Shown here one piece after another: positions 1 through 8,890 of a stretch of DNA of 64,000 nucleotides. Within the stretch, counting starts at the first letter, position 1, and each line of letters begins with the position of its first letter. The position numbers were made by a program, and so were the translations under genes. The notes beneath the pieces are model-generated. The model was given only the letters and a program-made list of their open reading frames with translations, did no database searches and was not told the origin of the DNA. Source of the stretch: Trinickia caryophylli (GTDB lineage Bacteria > Pseudomonadota > Gammaproteobacteria > Burkholderiales > Burkholderiaceae); NCBI RefSeq assembly GCF_034424545.1, contig NZ_CP139970.1:2480001-2544000 (forward strand), written 5' to 3'.

Positions 1-53
1 AGACGCATGCCGCGGTCAAGGCGGTTATGCTCGGCATCATCGGGTTCCGCTGA
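1..53 (+). CDS. C-terminal end of a gene entering from the left edge (tentative)
   Basis: One frame is open from base 3 to a TGA at 51-53 and would end in VKAVMLGIIGFR, a hydrophobic finish that could be a real C-terminus. Only about 16 codons are visible, so no family can be named. From here to about position 350 I see no gene; the stretch becomes noticeably AT-richer near 120-330 than the coding DNA around it. Confidence 0.25.
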   Translation, partial: THAAVKAVMLGIIGFR

Positions 54-349
54 CGGGCCGAGCCCATACCGCGCGGCGGCGGCCGGTACCATAACTACGG
101 CCGGCCCGCGGTGCGCGAAATTCGAATAAAACCAATAGAAGAGGAAAGAGACGGGGCAAAACGTTTACCATTGAACCCCTTTTCATTCGCGCGTTTGGAA
201 CCGGTAACGCGAGATGATCGCACGCAATGCGCAGTCTCCGAGCATGCGCGTAATGACTCGAATGAAAATGTATAGACTGCTTGATCTATTCCCGCCGAAC
301 GGGCATTGCATATGCTTTGTGATTCTGAATGCGAAATTCAGCATGCGGC

Positions 350-1045
350 TTAAAGAAATTGCGCGCGTGGCTCGGTGTGCCGATGAACCACGCCGTGGCG
401 TGGCCGCTGCGCGCGAGGCGAAACGCGCCGTTGCCGAACGGCGCCGGCGAGCCTCGACAGCAAAGGCTGATGCTCCCCGGCGGGTGCTCCGCACGAAATC
501 GGCAGAATCCGCAGAACGAGCCCGCATGCGGATGCATCGCCATGCGCGATACAGGCGGCCGTTTCGCTGGCTAGCGTCATATGGCGGTGCGCCTCGGCGC
601 CCGTCTGGCAACCGATGATCGTGGCGCTTGCGTCGTCGCCGCCACGCACGTGGGTGTCTGCGACAAGCGCGGGATGGGCGGCCCCATCGTTGTCGAGCCA
701 ATTCCAGCGCACGATGCCGGCGGCGAGCGGCCATGACGGCGCGGCCGGCCCGAGCGGATTGCCCGCATCGATGCCGATGGCGACGGGCACGCCCAGCGCA
801 TGCAGCCGGCGCGCGACGGCAGCGCGACGATGATCGCCGCGCGTGACCGACTCGATCCGGGTCTTGCGAACGAGCGCGAGTATTTCGAGCTCACCGCCGT
901 ACGCGTTGCGCCAGGTCCGCAGATGCCTTGCCATTTCGATGGCGCATAGGGTGGGGTGATCGGCTTCGATCAATACGAGCAGGCGATCGTCGATACCGTG
1001 ACGGATCGCCTGGACCCGGCGCCACGTCGAATTGGGGCACAGCAT
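350..1045 (-). CDS. hypothetical protein
   Basis: A 231-residue reading frame whose ATG at 1045 follows a good ribosome binding site (GAGGAG about 7 bases upstream), which is the main argument that it is expressed. The first 130 residues have a normal globular composition (alternating hydrophobic and charged residues, for example LLVLIEADHPTLCAIEMARH). The last 60 residues are rich in Arg, His and Pro and look less convincing, so the true gene may be shorter or decayed at its 3' end. No signal peptide, membrane segment or family motif is recognised, and no function is proposed. Confidence 0.4.
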   Translation of the reverse strand: MLCPNSTWRRVQAIRHGIDDRLLVLIEADHPTLCAIEMARHLRTWRNAYGGELEILALVRKTRIESVTRGDHRRAAVARRLHALGVPVAIGIDAGNPLGPAAPSWPLAAGIVRWNWLDNDGAAHPALVADTHVRGGDDASATIIGCQTGAEAHRHMTLASETAACIAHGDASACGLVLRILPISCGAPAGEHQPLLSRLAGAVRQRRVSPRAQRPRHGVVHRHTEPRAQFL

Positions 1046-1216
1046 GGAGGTCTCCTCGCGAGCAGGGTTCGGTGCCGGCCGTCATGCCGGCGCTCGCGCG
1101 AAAAAAACACCGCCCCAATGTAGCCGCGGCAGTTGCGAGGCGAAACTGACAGGAATGTCAGTGGGTGCGCACCCCCTCCCATGATTGCCTGCCCCCACTG
1201 CTCACCGCCGGCGCGT

Positions 1217-2242
1217 TCACACGGGTGCGGGGTTGCGCTCGGCGAAGCTTTCCTGATGCCAGTACGGATAAGCGGGGCGTAGCTTGCTCGCCTCGTCGAG
1301 CGTGGCGATGTGCTCGGTGCTCAACGTCCAGCCGACGGCGCCAAGGTTCTGCCGCAACTGCTCCTCGTTGCGCGCGCCGATGATGACGCTCGATACGCTC
1401 GGGCGCCGCAGCAGCCAGTTCAGCGCGATCTGCGCAATCGTTTTGCCCGTTTCCTGCGCCACGGCATCGAGTGCATCGACGACGCGGTACAGGTACTCGT
1501 CGGGCACGGGCGGTCCGATGTCGGCGGTTTTGTGCAGACGGCTGACGGCGGGCAGCGGCTGACCGCGGCGGATCTTGCCCGTGAGCCGGCCCCAGCCGAG
1601 CGGGCTCCAGACCACGGCGCCCACGCCTTGATCGAGTGCGAGCGGCATGAGCTCCCACTCGTAATCGCGGCCGATCAGCGAGTAGTAGGTCTGATTGGCG
1701 ACGTAGCGCGGGTAGCCATAGCGGTCGGCTACGGCGAGCGACTTCATCAGATGCCAGCCCGAAAAGTTCGATACGCCCGCATAACGGATCTTGCCTGCAC
1801 GCACGAGGTCGTCGAGCGTGGAGAGCACCTCTTCCACGGGGGTCCTCGCATCGAAGCCGTGCAGTTGGAAGAGATCGATGTAATCGGTCTGCAAACGTTT
1901 GAGCGCCGCATCGACCGCCTTGATCAGGTGGTGGCGCGACGAGCCGACGTTGTTCGGCTCGTCGTCGAAACGAAACGTTGCCTTCGTGGAAATCAACGCC
2001 TTGTCGCGACGGCCCTTGAGCGCTTCGCCGAGTATCGATTCGGATGCGCCGCTCGAATAGATATCGGCACTGTCGAACATCGTCACCCCCGCGTCGAGGC
2101 AGATGTCGACGAGCCTGCGCGCCTCGGCGACGTCCGTCTCGCCCCACGCCTGAAAGAGTTCCCCTTTGCCGCCGAATGTCCCTGTGCCGAAGCTCAGCAC
2201 CGGGACCTTGAGTCCCGATGCGCCGAGATGTCGATATTCCAT
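1217..2242 (-). CDS. aldo/keto reductase
   Basis: NAD(P)H-dependent oxidoreductase of the aldo/keto reductase superfamily, a cytoplasmic TIM barrel of 341 residues, normal length for the family. The catalytic tetrad is visible: Asp57 and Tyr62 in FDSADIY, Lys87 in ISTKAT and His128 in FQLHG. The cofactor-binding C-terminal part contains the usual IIGARNEEQLRQNL stretch. ATG at 2242 follows GAGGAAC at a proper distance. The sequence resembles the YajO/AKR11-12 type that reduces sugars and small carbonyls; the physiological substrate cannot be read from sequence. It is transcribed alone, with 166 bp of spacer separating it from the phospholipase D-like gene upstream. Confidence 0.9.
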   Translation of the reverse strand: MEYRHLGASGLKVPVLSFGTGTFGGKGELFQAWGETDVAEARRLVDICLDAGVTMFDSADIYSSGASESILGEALKGRRDKALISTKATFRFDDEPNNVGSSRHHLIKAVDAALKRLQTDYIDLFQLHGFDARTPVEEVLSTLDDLVRAGKIRYAGVSNFSGWHLMKSLAVADRYGYPRYVANQTYYSLIGRDYEWELMPLALDQGVGAVVWSPLGWGRLTGKIRRGQPLPAVSRLHKTADIGPPVPDEYLYRVVDALDAVAQETGKTIAQIALNWLLRRPSVSSVIIGARNEEQLRQNLGAVGWTLSTEHIATLDEASKLRPAYPYWHQESFAERNPAPV

Positions 2243-2408
2243 GGTGTTCCTCGATAAAAAGGGCTGTTCGATCCACCCGCGCGGCGCACCGCACCGCGCC
2301 GGCGCGAGTCGATCAGCCTACTGCAACGCCCTGGCGCGTGCAGGCAGGTGCGCAACCGCCGACATGGCTGCGCTTTCGGTGCCGGATCGGGCCCGCCGCG
2401 CCGCGGGC

Positions 2409-4181
2409 TCAGGTTTCGGCTGGCGCCGGCATGGCGAGCGCGACGCGTGCTTTCTCCTCGGGGCTGCCGGGCTTGTAGTACTTGTCGGCCCACCGGCGAT
2501 CGGGCTGCAGGGAAAGGCGCTGCCGTGTGCTGCGCTTGCGCTGGTCGATTGCGATAGCCCGCGCACGATAGTGCTCGTAAAGGCGCAGGAATTCGGCGAG
2601 ATAGATGCCGGCGATGCGCCGGTCCCGGATCTCGAGCAGGTTCTCGTCGTTGTAGTGCTCCGAGTTATTGCTCATGTTCGCCGAGCCGGTGTAGACGAGC
2701 GGATGAGGGCCTTCCGCATCGATCACGATGAACTTGTGATGAATGATGACGGGCGCGTAGGCAGGAGGCGTTTCGCCGGGAAAGAGGCGTAGCTCGGGCT
2801 CGAAGCCGTCCGGCACCGTGGCGGGCGAGAAGTAGCCGGCATCGATGACGTCGCGGTTGTCGCGGCTGCGGTGATAGAGCGCGAGATTGGCGAGTTGGGC
2901 CGCGTCGAGCGTGCCGTCGTCACCGGGCGCTTCGTCGGCTTGTTTCGCGCTGATGTGATTGACGAGCCCGAACATCATGAGACCGTTGTCGCCGGCCTGA
3001 AAGCAGGCGTCGCGCAAGGCTTCGTCCGTTGGCATGAAGAGGCAGAAGAGGACGGAGTGCGACGCGTTGCCGATCGCTTCGACGATCGTATCGATCTGCG
3101 AGCGCGAGCCCTTGGGCTCGGGCGAGAACGACACGCGCACCGATGCACGGCCGACTTCGACGGGCGCCGACCAGCCGGGCGCGAGTTTAGCCGTCTCGGC
3201 AATGGATGGATCGCCGGCAAGGCTATGAGCGCGCTCGGCGTAACGTGCGGCGAGTGCGGGCGACGCGAATGTGTGCAGCACGTTGGCCTGTTCGGTGATG
3301 CCCTCGGTCGTGAAGTTGGCCGAGCCGGTCAGCAGTTGCATGGGTGCGCCGCGCGTTTCGCCGTCGCTCGCGACGATGAACTTGTTATGCATGATGTGCG
3401 TGCGCTCGCGCGGGTAGCAGATTGCCGCCTCGGCCAGCGCGGCAACGGCGACGGCATTCGGAGACGGGGCGGGCGGCCCGCCTTTCCGGGGCACGGTGTG
3501 CGCATCGTAGACGAGCGCGAGCTTGTCTTTGCCGTGGGCTTCGCCGAACGATTCGAAGGCGGGAATGGCCCAGAGCGGATCGGTCAGGTGATACACGGCT
3601 GCGGCTGCCTCGTGCGCACTGGAGAAAATTTCGGCGAACGTCTGCTCGAGATCGTTGGCGAGCCATGTGCGCAGCGCGCGCGCGGCTTCGGGGGGCGGCG
3701 ATTCGTTGCGCGCGATGCCGAGTGTTTTCAACTGGCGCGAGAATGCCTGCGAGCTGACGACGGCGCGATTGAACCAGGTGCCGATGCCGTCTTCGATATG
3801 CGCCGGCAGCGTGATCGTTACGGCTGCCGCCTCGTGCTCGAGCAAGGTCGGATCGGCGGAGTGACCCACAACGGGATAGACGTCGTAGCGGAACGTCTTG
3901 CGTCGGTCGCCCGGTTCGATGCGCGCATCCCACCACATGAACTTTTGGATCGGCGCGATGCGGGAGGGGGCGTCGGCCTGCGTGTCGGGTACGGGGCCCT
4001 CGAACGTGAGCCGGTTGGGCAACCAGCTTTCGGGGGTCTCCGATTGTCCGTCGGGACTCGTGAAGCCGGGCGTGCGCTTGATCGCGAAGCCAAGGAAGTC
4101 CTCGCGCGAGCGGCCTTCGGTCCAGTCGAAGGCGAGCAGCACGAGCGTGGGGGAGAGATAGCTGCGGACCCGAACGGCCAT
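2409..4181 (-). CDS. phospholipase D-like domain protein (two HKD domains)
   Basis: A 590-residue protein of the phospholipase D superfamily, which hydrolyses or transfers phosphodiester bonds through a pair of HxK(x4)D motifs. The C-terminal motif is canonical (His481, Lys483, Asp488 in HHKFIVID) and is followed by a GSANMSNNS segment. The N-terminal motif reads HNKFIVASD: His265 and Lys267 are present but the aspartate is displaced by one residue, with Ser at the usual place; GSANFTTEG follows. No signal peptide or transmembrane segment is seen, so it is probably cytosolic. The first 200 residues carry no motif I recognise. Substrate unknown: phospholipid, nucleic acid or other phosphodiesters are all possible in this superfamily. 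No adjoining partner gene suggests a system. Confidence 0.85.
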   Translation of the reverse strand: MAVRVRSYLSPTLVLLAFDWTEGRSREDFLGFAIKRTPGFTSPDGQSETPESWLPNRLTFEGPVPDTQADAPSRIAPIQKFMWWDARIEPGDRRKTFRYDVYPVVGHSADPTLLEHEAAAVTITLPAHIEDGIGTWFNRAVVSSQAFSRQLKTLGIARNESPPPEAARALRTWLANDLEQTFAEIFSSAHEAAAAVYHLTDPLWAIPAFESFGEAHGKDKLALVYDAHTVPRKGGPPAPSPNAVAVAALAEAAICYPRERTHIMHNKFIVASDGETRGAPMQLLTGSANFTTEGITEQANVLHTFASPALAARYAERAHSLAGDPSIAETAKLAPGWSAPVEVGRASVRVSFSPEPKGSRSQIDTIVEAIGNASHSVLFCLFMPTDEALRDACFQAGDNGLMMFGLVNHISAKQADEAPGDDGTLDAAQLANLALYHRSRDNRDVIDAGYFSPATVPDGFEPELRLFPGETPPAYAPVIIHHKFIVIDAEGPHPLVYTGSANMSNNSEHYNDENLLEIRDRRIAGIYLAEFLRLYEHYRARAIAIDQRKRSTRQRLSLQPDRRWADKYYKPGSPEEKARVALAMPAPAET

Positions 4182-4391
4182 CGTCGGTCTCCTGCGGATG
4201 GGCGGATAGCCAATCTCCCAGCTTCTTTTGTTAATGGTGTGACGATATCGTGACGGTTATGTGGCGGTGCCGCGACCGCAGACGAGCGTTAGCCCCTCTC
4301 CGCGGATCAAGGTCAGTTCAAGGCCGACACAGCGCGCTGCCGCCGTCTGATTGCCGGCTGGGCAGGTCGGGCGCGGTAGCCCGTTTTTTTC

Positions 4392-4560
4392 GTTCCCAGT
4401 CGGGAACGAAGCAATCATTCTTCGACCCGGATAGGTTCATTCGTTCCCGAGCGGGAACGGAACGTATGACAATGCTTGCTAGAAACCCCATTCGTTCCCG
4501 AGCGGATACGAATCGGTCAGTTTTCGCTCTCTTTATGGCAGAATGTTCCCGAGCGGGAAC
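4392..4560. promoter_or_regulatory. four hipBA operators, phased every 51 bp
   Basis: Four copies of GTTCCC-N4-GGGAAC start at 4392, 4443, 4494 and 4545, each exactly 51 bp after the last. The spacer within the dyad is AGTC in the first and GAGC in the other three; the right arm of the third copy is degenerate (GGATAC). In the first copy the arms extend to nine bases (TTCGTTCCC / GGGAACGAA). The DNA between copies is not obviously repeated, so this is selection on the dyads rather than a simple tandem duplication. The last copy ends 13 bp before the hipB start. By analogy with HipB of E. coli they are probably bound by the HTH protein encoded next, giving cooperative autorepression; that is inference. 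The rest of the 4182-4573 spacer contains nothing else I can support. Confidence 0.8.
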
Positions 4561-4573
4561 GAACCAGATATCC

Positions 4574-4858
4574 ATGAGCCAGATCATCCGTCAAAGCGAA
4601 GAGTTGGGGGCGTTCGTGCGCGCGGTGCGCATGGCGCAAAATCTGTCACGCGATGAGCTGGCAAACGCTACCGGCTTGTCGCCGAAATTCATTTCCCAGG
4701 TGGAGGGTGGCAAGGCAACGGCCCAGTTAGGCAAGGTGCTACAGCTTCTCGATGAACTCGGTATCAGGCTTCGGGCGGAAACGTCGTTTCTTGTTTCGGC
4801 GGAAGCTTTGGCGCGGGCATCGCGTCGGCGGCGGAAAACCGGCGCCGCAGGTAGCTGA
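4574..4858 (+). CDS. hipB: HipB-like antitoxin, XRE-family DNA-binding protein
   Basis: A 94-residue protein with a Cro/C1-type helix-turn-helix at residues about 9-65 (LSRDELANATGLSPKFISQVEGG). A longer in-frame reading starting upstream would translate the four operators, so the ATG at 4574, directly after the last operator, is preferred even though its ribosome site is weak. In HipBA systems the antitoxin dimer binds operator DNA and holds the HipA kinase in an inactive complex. The C-terminus is basic (ASRRRRKTG), and the gene ends 14 bp before hipA. Expected to be autoregulated through the upstream dyads. Confidence 0.85.
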   Translation: MSQIIRQSEELGAFVRAVRMAQNLSRDELANATGLSPKFISQVEGGKATAQLGKVLQLLDELGIRLRAETSFLVSAEALARASRRRRKTGAAGS

Positions 4859-4872
4859 CCAAGAGGGGTGGC

Positions 4873-6159
4873 ATGGCTGCGAGAACGTTGATCGCCTGGG
4901 CGAATGGGCGGCGAGTCGGAACGTTGACGGATGACGATGGCATCTGGTCATTCGCTTACGATGCCGAATGGGCGTCGTCGCCCGACGCATTTCCTATTGC
5001 GCCCGCGTTTCCGTTGAACAGTGAGTCCGTGACCGATGGGGCGCGGGACCGTCCGGTCCAATGGTTCTTCGACAATCTTTTGCCCGAAGAGGCCATGCGT
5101 GTAGCGCTAGCACGTGAAGCAAAGCTGGATGCGAGCGACGCGTGGGGCCTGCTTGCTTACTACGGCCGTGAATCGGCCGGCGCGTTGACGCTGTTACCCG
5201 ATGGGGATGCCGATCTGCCCGGGTCCCGCGTGCCGCTGTCGTTCGAGCAACTCGAGGCGCGGATCCGCGCGATGCCTCGGCATGCGTTGACGGCGCAGGC
5301 GCCGAAGCGAATGTCGGCAGCGGGTGCGCAACAGAAGTTGCTCGTGATACTGGAAGGCAGTCACCCGGACTATTCGCTCTTCGAGCCGCAAGGCGCGCAG
5401 CCGTCGATGCACCTGCTGAAACCCGACATGAGAGTGAACGGCTACCCTCATTCGGCCATCAACGAGTTTTTCTGCATGCGCCTGGCCGCCCGGTTGGGCT
5501 TGCGCGTTCCTGCGACGCATTTCATTCGCGTACCGTCGGCGTGCTATGTGGTCGACCGGTTTGACCGCAATACGGCGACCGACCCGGCAGGGCGGCTGCA
5601 CACTCTGGATGCGATGCAGTTGCTCAATAAGGACAAGGCGTTCAAGTATGCCAATGCGACCGTGACCTCGCTCACCGAATGCATCGACAAGCTCGGTGCG
5701 AAGGGGGGCGCACGTCTCGCGTTATTTCGTTGGGCGGTGTTCAACGTGCTGATCGGCAATGCCGATGCGCATTTAAAGAACCTCTCTTTTTTTTCGACGA
5801 GCGTTGGGTATGAACTCGCGCCGTTTTACGACCTCGTCTCTACCGCTGCCTACAACACGCCCACCTATAGCGAAGGCGGCGAGCGTTGGCCCGACTGCGA
5901 GCTCTCGATGCGAATCGGGGAGGCCATCCGCTTCAGCGAGGTCGGGCGCGCCGATGTTTTGCTTATGGCCGAGCAGTTGGGGATGCCCCGCACGGGCGCG
6001 GAGCGTGAGCTCGATGATTTGCTTCGGGGGCTTGGCAAAGCCATCGCTCGTGTCAAGGCTGATGTCAGCGAGATCGCGCGTCCCGATGCAGGAGAAATTC
6101 GATTGCTCGCAACGATCGAGCATCTGCCTCTTGCTGAAATGGCGCGCGCGCTGGCCTGA
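4873..6159 (+). CDS. hipA: HipA-like serine/threonine protein kinase toxin
   Basis: A 428-residue protein with the N-terminal Couple_hipA subdomain (about residues 5-105) and the HipA kinase core. Visible motifs: MSAAGAQQK, the P-loop containing Ser148, at the position of the autophosphorylated serine of E. coli HipA; HLLKPD with the ATP-contacting lysine; NADAHLKN, the catalytic loop with Asp and Asn; YDLVST, the metal-binding aspartate. All catalytic residues are present, so it is predicted to be active. E. coli HipA phosphorylates glutamyl-tRNA synthetase, halting translation and promoting persistence; the target here is not known. ATG follows GAGGGG, 14 bp after hipB, so the pair is an operon. 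Its 3' end converges with the IclR regulator, only 12 bp away. Confidence 0.92.
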   Translation: MAARTLIAWANGRRVGTLTDDDGIWSFAYDAEWASSPDAFPIAPAFPLNSESVTDGARDRPVQWFFDNLLPEEAMRVALAREAKLDASDAWGLLAYYGRESAGALTLLPDGDADLPGSRVPLSFEQLEARIRAMPRHALTAQAPKRMSAAGAQQKLLVILEGSHPDYSLFEPQGAQPSMHLLKPDMRVNGYPHSAINEFFCMRLAARLGLRVPATHFIRVPSACYVVDRFDRNTATDPAGRLHTLDAMQLLNKDKAFKYANATVTSLTECIDKLGAKGGARLALFRWAVFNVLIGNADAHLKNLSFFSTSVGYELAPFYDLVSTAAYNTPTYSEGGERWPDCELSMRIGEAIRFSEVGRADVLLMAEQLGMPRTGAERELDDLLRGLGKAIARVKADVSEIARPDAGEIRLLATIEHLPLAEMARALA

Positions 6160-6171
6160 TTCGGCTCGCGT

Positions 6172-7029
6172 CTACCGCGCCTGCTCCTCGGCCCGATAGC
6201 CCAGCCGCTCGGAAATCGCCCGCCCGGCGTCCTTCAGCAACGCGACGTAATGGGCTTTCGTGTCGGCGCCGCAGCGCATCGTCGGAAAGGAAAGCGAGAG
6301 CCCCGCGAGCACGTGGCCGAACCGGTCGAATACGGGCACCGCGATGCAAAGCAGGCCGTCTTCCTGTTCTTCGTTGTCTTCGGCGTAGCCGCGCTCGCGC
6401 ACGTTGGGCAGGATGCTCAGCACGGCCTGCGCGGAGGCGAGCGTCTTCGGCGTCGACTTCTTGAACTCCACGCGCGAGAGCACCGCCTTCGCCTCTTCGG
6501 GACTCATCCACGCCAGCAGCACCTTGCCGATCGCGGTGCTGTAAAGCGGATTGCGCCGCCCGACGCGCGACTGCATGCGCAAGCCGTAATCGGCATCGAT
6601 CTTGTGGATGTAGATGATGTGGTCTTCGTCGAATGCCCCGAGGTGCACCGCTTCGCGCGTGGTCTGCCCGATACGCCGCATCTCGGTGTTGGCCTCGCGC
6701 ACCAGATCCACGCTCTCCAATGCCTTCGCGCCCAGTTCGAAAAGCCGGATCGTCAGCCGGTAGCGGTCGGTCTCGCCTTCCTGCGCGACGTAGCCGAGCC
6801 CCTTGAGCGTTTGCAGGAAGCGGTGCACCGTCGTCTTCGACATGCCGAGGTGCTGCGACAGCTCGCTGATGCCGATCTGGCCACGCTCGCCGAGCGCGGC
6901 GAGGATCGAGAACACCTTGCCGACGGCCGAAACCGATTCGCTCTTTTCGCCGCCCGCGCGCGCTTCGGCGGCTTCGACGTCGCGCGGAGCGGCGGCGTCG
7001 CGATCCTGTTGTCTGGATCTTGCTCTCAT
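6172..7029 (-). CDS. kdgR: IclR-family regulator of the uronate cluster (KdgR-like)
   Basis: A 285-residue IclR-type regulator. The winged helix (about residues 33-90, HLGMSKTTVHRFLQTLKGLGY) is followed by the effector-binding domain, with the family hallmarks HLGAFDEDHIIYIHK and RVGRRNPLYSTAIGKVLLA. The frame is open farther upstream, but ATG 7029 starts a plausible charged N-terminus (MRARSRQQ); an ATG at 7068 is the alternative. It lies 67 bp downstream of kduD on the same strand, so it may be co-transcribed with the genes it probably controls. Enterobacterial KdgR, also an IclR protein, represses pectin-degradation genes until 2-keto-3-deoxygluconate binds. Two palindromes in the kduI-kdgT spacer are candidate targets. 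Confidence 0.8.
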   Translation of the reverse strand: MRARSRQQDRDAAAPRDVEAAEARAGGEKSESVSAVGKVFSILAALGERGQIGISELSQHLGMSKTTVHRFLQTLKGLGYVAQEGETDRYRLTIRLFELGAKALESVDLVREANTEMRRIGQTTREAVHLGAFDEDHIIYIHKIDADYGLRMQSRVGRRNPLYSTAIGKVLLAWMSPEEAKAVLSRVEFKKSTPKTLASAQAVLSILPNVRERGYAEDNEEQEDGLLCIAVPVFDRFGHVLAGLSLSFPTMRCGADTKAHYVALLKDAGRAISERLGYRAEEQAR

Positions 7030-7096
7030 CTTGCTTCGTTCTGTCGCTGTGGGATCTGACGAGAGCATAACGCGTCCTGGCGGCGGGGCCGCGCTT

Positions 7097-7858
7097 TTAG
7101 CGGGCGAGCCAGCCGCCGTCCACGGCAAGCGTGTGCCCGTGCACATAATCGGAGGCCGCCGAGGCAAGGAACACCACGGCGCCCGCCAGATCGTCGGGCA
7201 CGCCCCAGCGGCCGGCTGGAATGCGCGCCCGAATTTCGTCGTTGCGATCGCGGTCGCTGCGCAGCGCGGCCGTGTTGTTCGTCTCCATATACCCGGGCGC
7301 GATCGCGTTCACGTTGATGCCCTTGGCCGCCCATTCGTTGGCGAGCAGCCGCGTGAGCCCGAGCACGCCGCTTTTCGAGGCCGTGTACGACGCCACGCGA
7401 ATGCCGCCCTGAAACGAGAGCATCGAGGCCACGTTGACGATCTTGCCGCCCGAGCCCTGGCGGACGAACTGGCGCGCGACGGCCTGCGAAAGAAAGAACA
7501 CGCTCTTCAGATTGACGTCGAGCACCGTGTCCCAATCGGTCTCGCTGAATTCGAGCGCGTCGTTGCGGCGGATGACGCCCGCGTTGTTCACGAGCACGTC
7601 GATGTGCCCGAACGCTTCGACGCCCGCCGCGACCGCCGTATCGATGGCATCGAGCGAGGCGAGATCGGCGCGGACGTCGACGAAGCGGCGGCCCGCCGCC
7701 TCGACGCGCGCCATCGTGTCGGCAGGGGCACTGCGGTTGACGCCGACGATCTGACATCCGGCTTCGGCCAGCGCGACGGCCATCGCCGCACCGAGGCCGG
7801 TATTGCAGCCTGTGACGACGGCCGTCTTGCCGGCCAGGTCGAACAATCGTGCTGACAT
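7097..7858 (-). CDS. kduD: 2-deoxy-D-gluconate 3-dehydrogenase / DKII reductase
   Basis: Short-chain dehydrogenase of 253 residues. It carries the cofactor motif TGCNTGLG near the N-terminus, the structural NNAG motif, and the catalytic Ser (VNVASM) and YTASK tetrad. KduD interconverts 3-deoxy-D-glycero-2,5-hexodiulosonate and 2-keto-3-deoxy-D-gluconate (KDG), the step after KduI in breakdown of unsaturated uronates from pectin. The assignment rests on the SDR family features plus the position 44 bp downstream of kduI. ATG at 7858 agrees with the usual start MSARLFDLAGKTAVVTG. The gene lies between kduI and the IclR regulator on the same strand. Confidence 0.9.
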   Translation of the reverse strand: MSARLFDLAGKTAVVTGCNTGLGAAMAVALAEAGCQIVGVNRSAPADTMARVEAAGRRFVDVRADLASLDAIDTAVAAGVEAFGHIDVLVNNAGVIRRNDALEFSETDWDTVLDVNLKSVFFLSQAVARQFVRQGSGGKIVNVASMLSFQGGIRVASYTASKSGVLGLTRLLANEWAAKGINVNAIAPGYMETNNTAALRSDRDRNDEIRARIPAGRWGVPDDLAGAVVFLASAASDYVHGHTLAVDGGWLAR

Positions 7859-7902
7859 GGTTATCCCTGCATGGTCTGTCGGTGACGATGGACGGTGCGC
7901 GA

Positions 7903-8739
7903 TCAGCGCAGATCGGCCACGGCGATGTGGTCCATGTCCTTGAAAACCTGGTTTTCGCCGACCATTCCCCAGACGAAGCTGTAGGCGCGCGTGCCCACGC
8001 CCGAATGAATCGACCAGCTCGGCGAAATCACGGCTTGCTCGTTGTGCACGACGATGTGCCGCGTTTCGCGCGGCTCGCCAAGCATATGGAATACCGCCGC
8101 ATCGTCGGCGAGACCGAAATAGAAATACACCTCCATACGCCGCTCGTGCGTATGGCAAGGCATTGTGTTCCAGAGGTTGCCCGGCTCGAGCTTCGTCATG
8201 CCCATCGACAACTGGCAGGTGGGCAGCACTTCGGGCACGATGAACTTGTAGATCGTCCGGCGGTTGCTCGTGGCCGGGTCGCCCAGCGTTTCGGGCGAGG
8301 CCTGCTCGAGTGTGATCGTGCGCGTGGGGTAATGCGTGTGAGCCGGCGCGCAGTTCAGGTAGAACTTCGCCGGACGGGCCGTGTCGGCGCTGCCGAATAC
8401 GAGCGCCTGCGCGCCCTGGCCGACGTAGATCGCCTCTTCGGTGCGCACGGTGTGGCGCACGCCGTCCACTTCGACCCAACCGTCGCCGCCCACGTTGATC
8501 GCACCCAGTTCGCGGCGCTCGAGCAAATGGCCCACGCCCATGGCCTTGCCGAGCGAGCCCGGCACCTCGACGGGCCGCGTGGCCGGCCATGCGCCGCCGA
8601 CGATGATGCGGTCGATATGACTATAGGTGAGCGAAAGCGCATCGCGCTCGAAGACGCGCTCGACGAGGAACTGCCGGCGCAGCCCGGCCGTGTCGAGCGT
8701 TTTCGCATGCTCGCTGTGAATACCTTGCCTCACTTCCAT
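7903..8739 (-). CDS. kduI: 5-dehydro-4-deoxy-D-glucuronate isomerase
   Basis: A 278-residue cupin-fold zinc enzyme that isomerises 5-keto-4-deoxyuronate to 3-deoxy-D-glycero-2,5-hexodiulosonate in pectin/uronate catabolism. The four metal ligands fall at the same numbers as in the E. coli enzyme: His196 and His198 (CHTH), Glu203, His245 (WSIHSG), and the length is identical. ATG 8739 is preceded by GGAGAG. It is the first gene of the minus-strand unit kduI-kduD-kdgR and diverges from kdgT. Genes for KDG kinase and KDPG aldolase are not in the window, so the pathway must finish elsewhere. Confidence 0.93.
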   Translation of the reverse strand: MEVRQGIHSEHAKTLDTAGLRRQFLVERVFERDALSLTYSHIDRIIVGGAWPATRPVEVPGSLGKAMGVGHLLERRELGAINVGGDGWVEVDGVRHTVRTEEAIYVGQGAQALVFGSADTARPAKFYLNCAPAHTHYPTRTITLEQASPETLGDPATSNRRTIYKFIVPEVLPTCQLSMGMTKLEPGNLWNTMPCHTHERRMEVYFYFGLADDAAVFHMLGEPRETRHIVVHNEQAVISPSWSIHSGVGTRAYSFVWGMVGENQVFKDMDHIAVADLR

Positions 8740-8789
8740 CGGGTCTCTCCTTGAACGCGCTGGGTCGCATTGAAACACAGATTTTCGAT

Positions 8790-8810
8790 TTTCGGAACGT
8801 CGATCCGAAA
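8790..8810. promoter_or_regulatory. candidate KdgR operator, kduI-proximal
   Basis: Perfect seven-base arms TTTCGGA / TCCGAAA separated by seven bases, 51 bp upstream of kduI. It shares the TCGGA / TCCGA arms with the second dyad at 8891. IclR-family repressors bind short palindromes of this kind; the adjacent IclR gene is the obvious candidate. Binding is inferred. Confidence 0.55.
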
Positions 8811-8890
8811 CTGGAAAATGTTTCTGTCGGCCGGGCGGAGTGAGTGTAAAAACATCCGAGGGTATACGACGACGTGCAGCACTGAGGAAT

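Noticed and set aside
4392..4560. CRISPR-like array
   Set aside because: The repeated unit is a 16-bp dyad with 35-bp spacers in four copies, but it lies in a hipBA promoter, has no cas genes and the dyad is an operator-type inverted repeat.
4250..4573. N-terminal extension of HipB
   Set aside because: The extension would translate the four operator dyads into repeated RSRAGT-like segments, and HipB-type proteins start at the helix-turn-helix.
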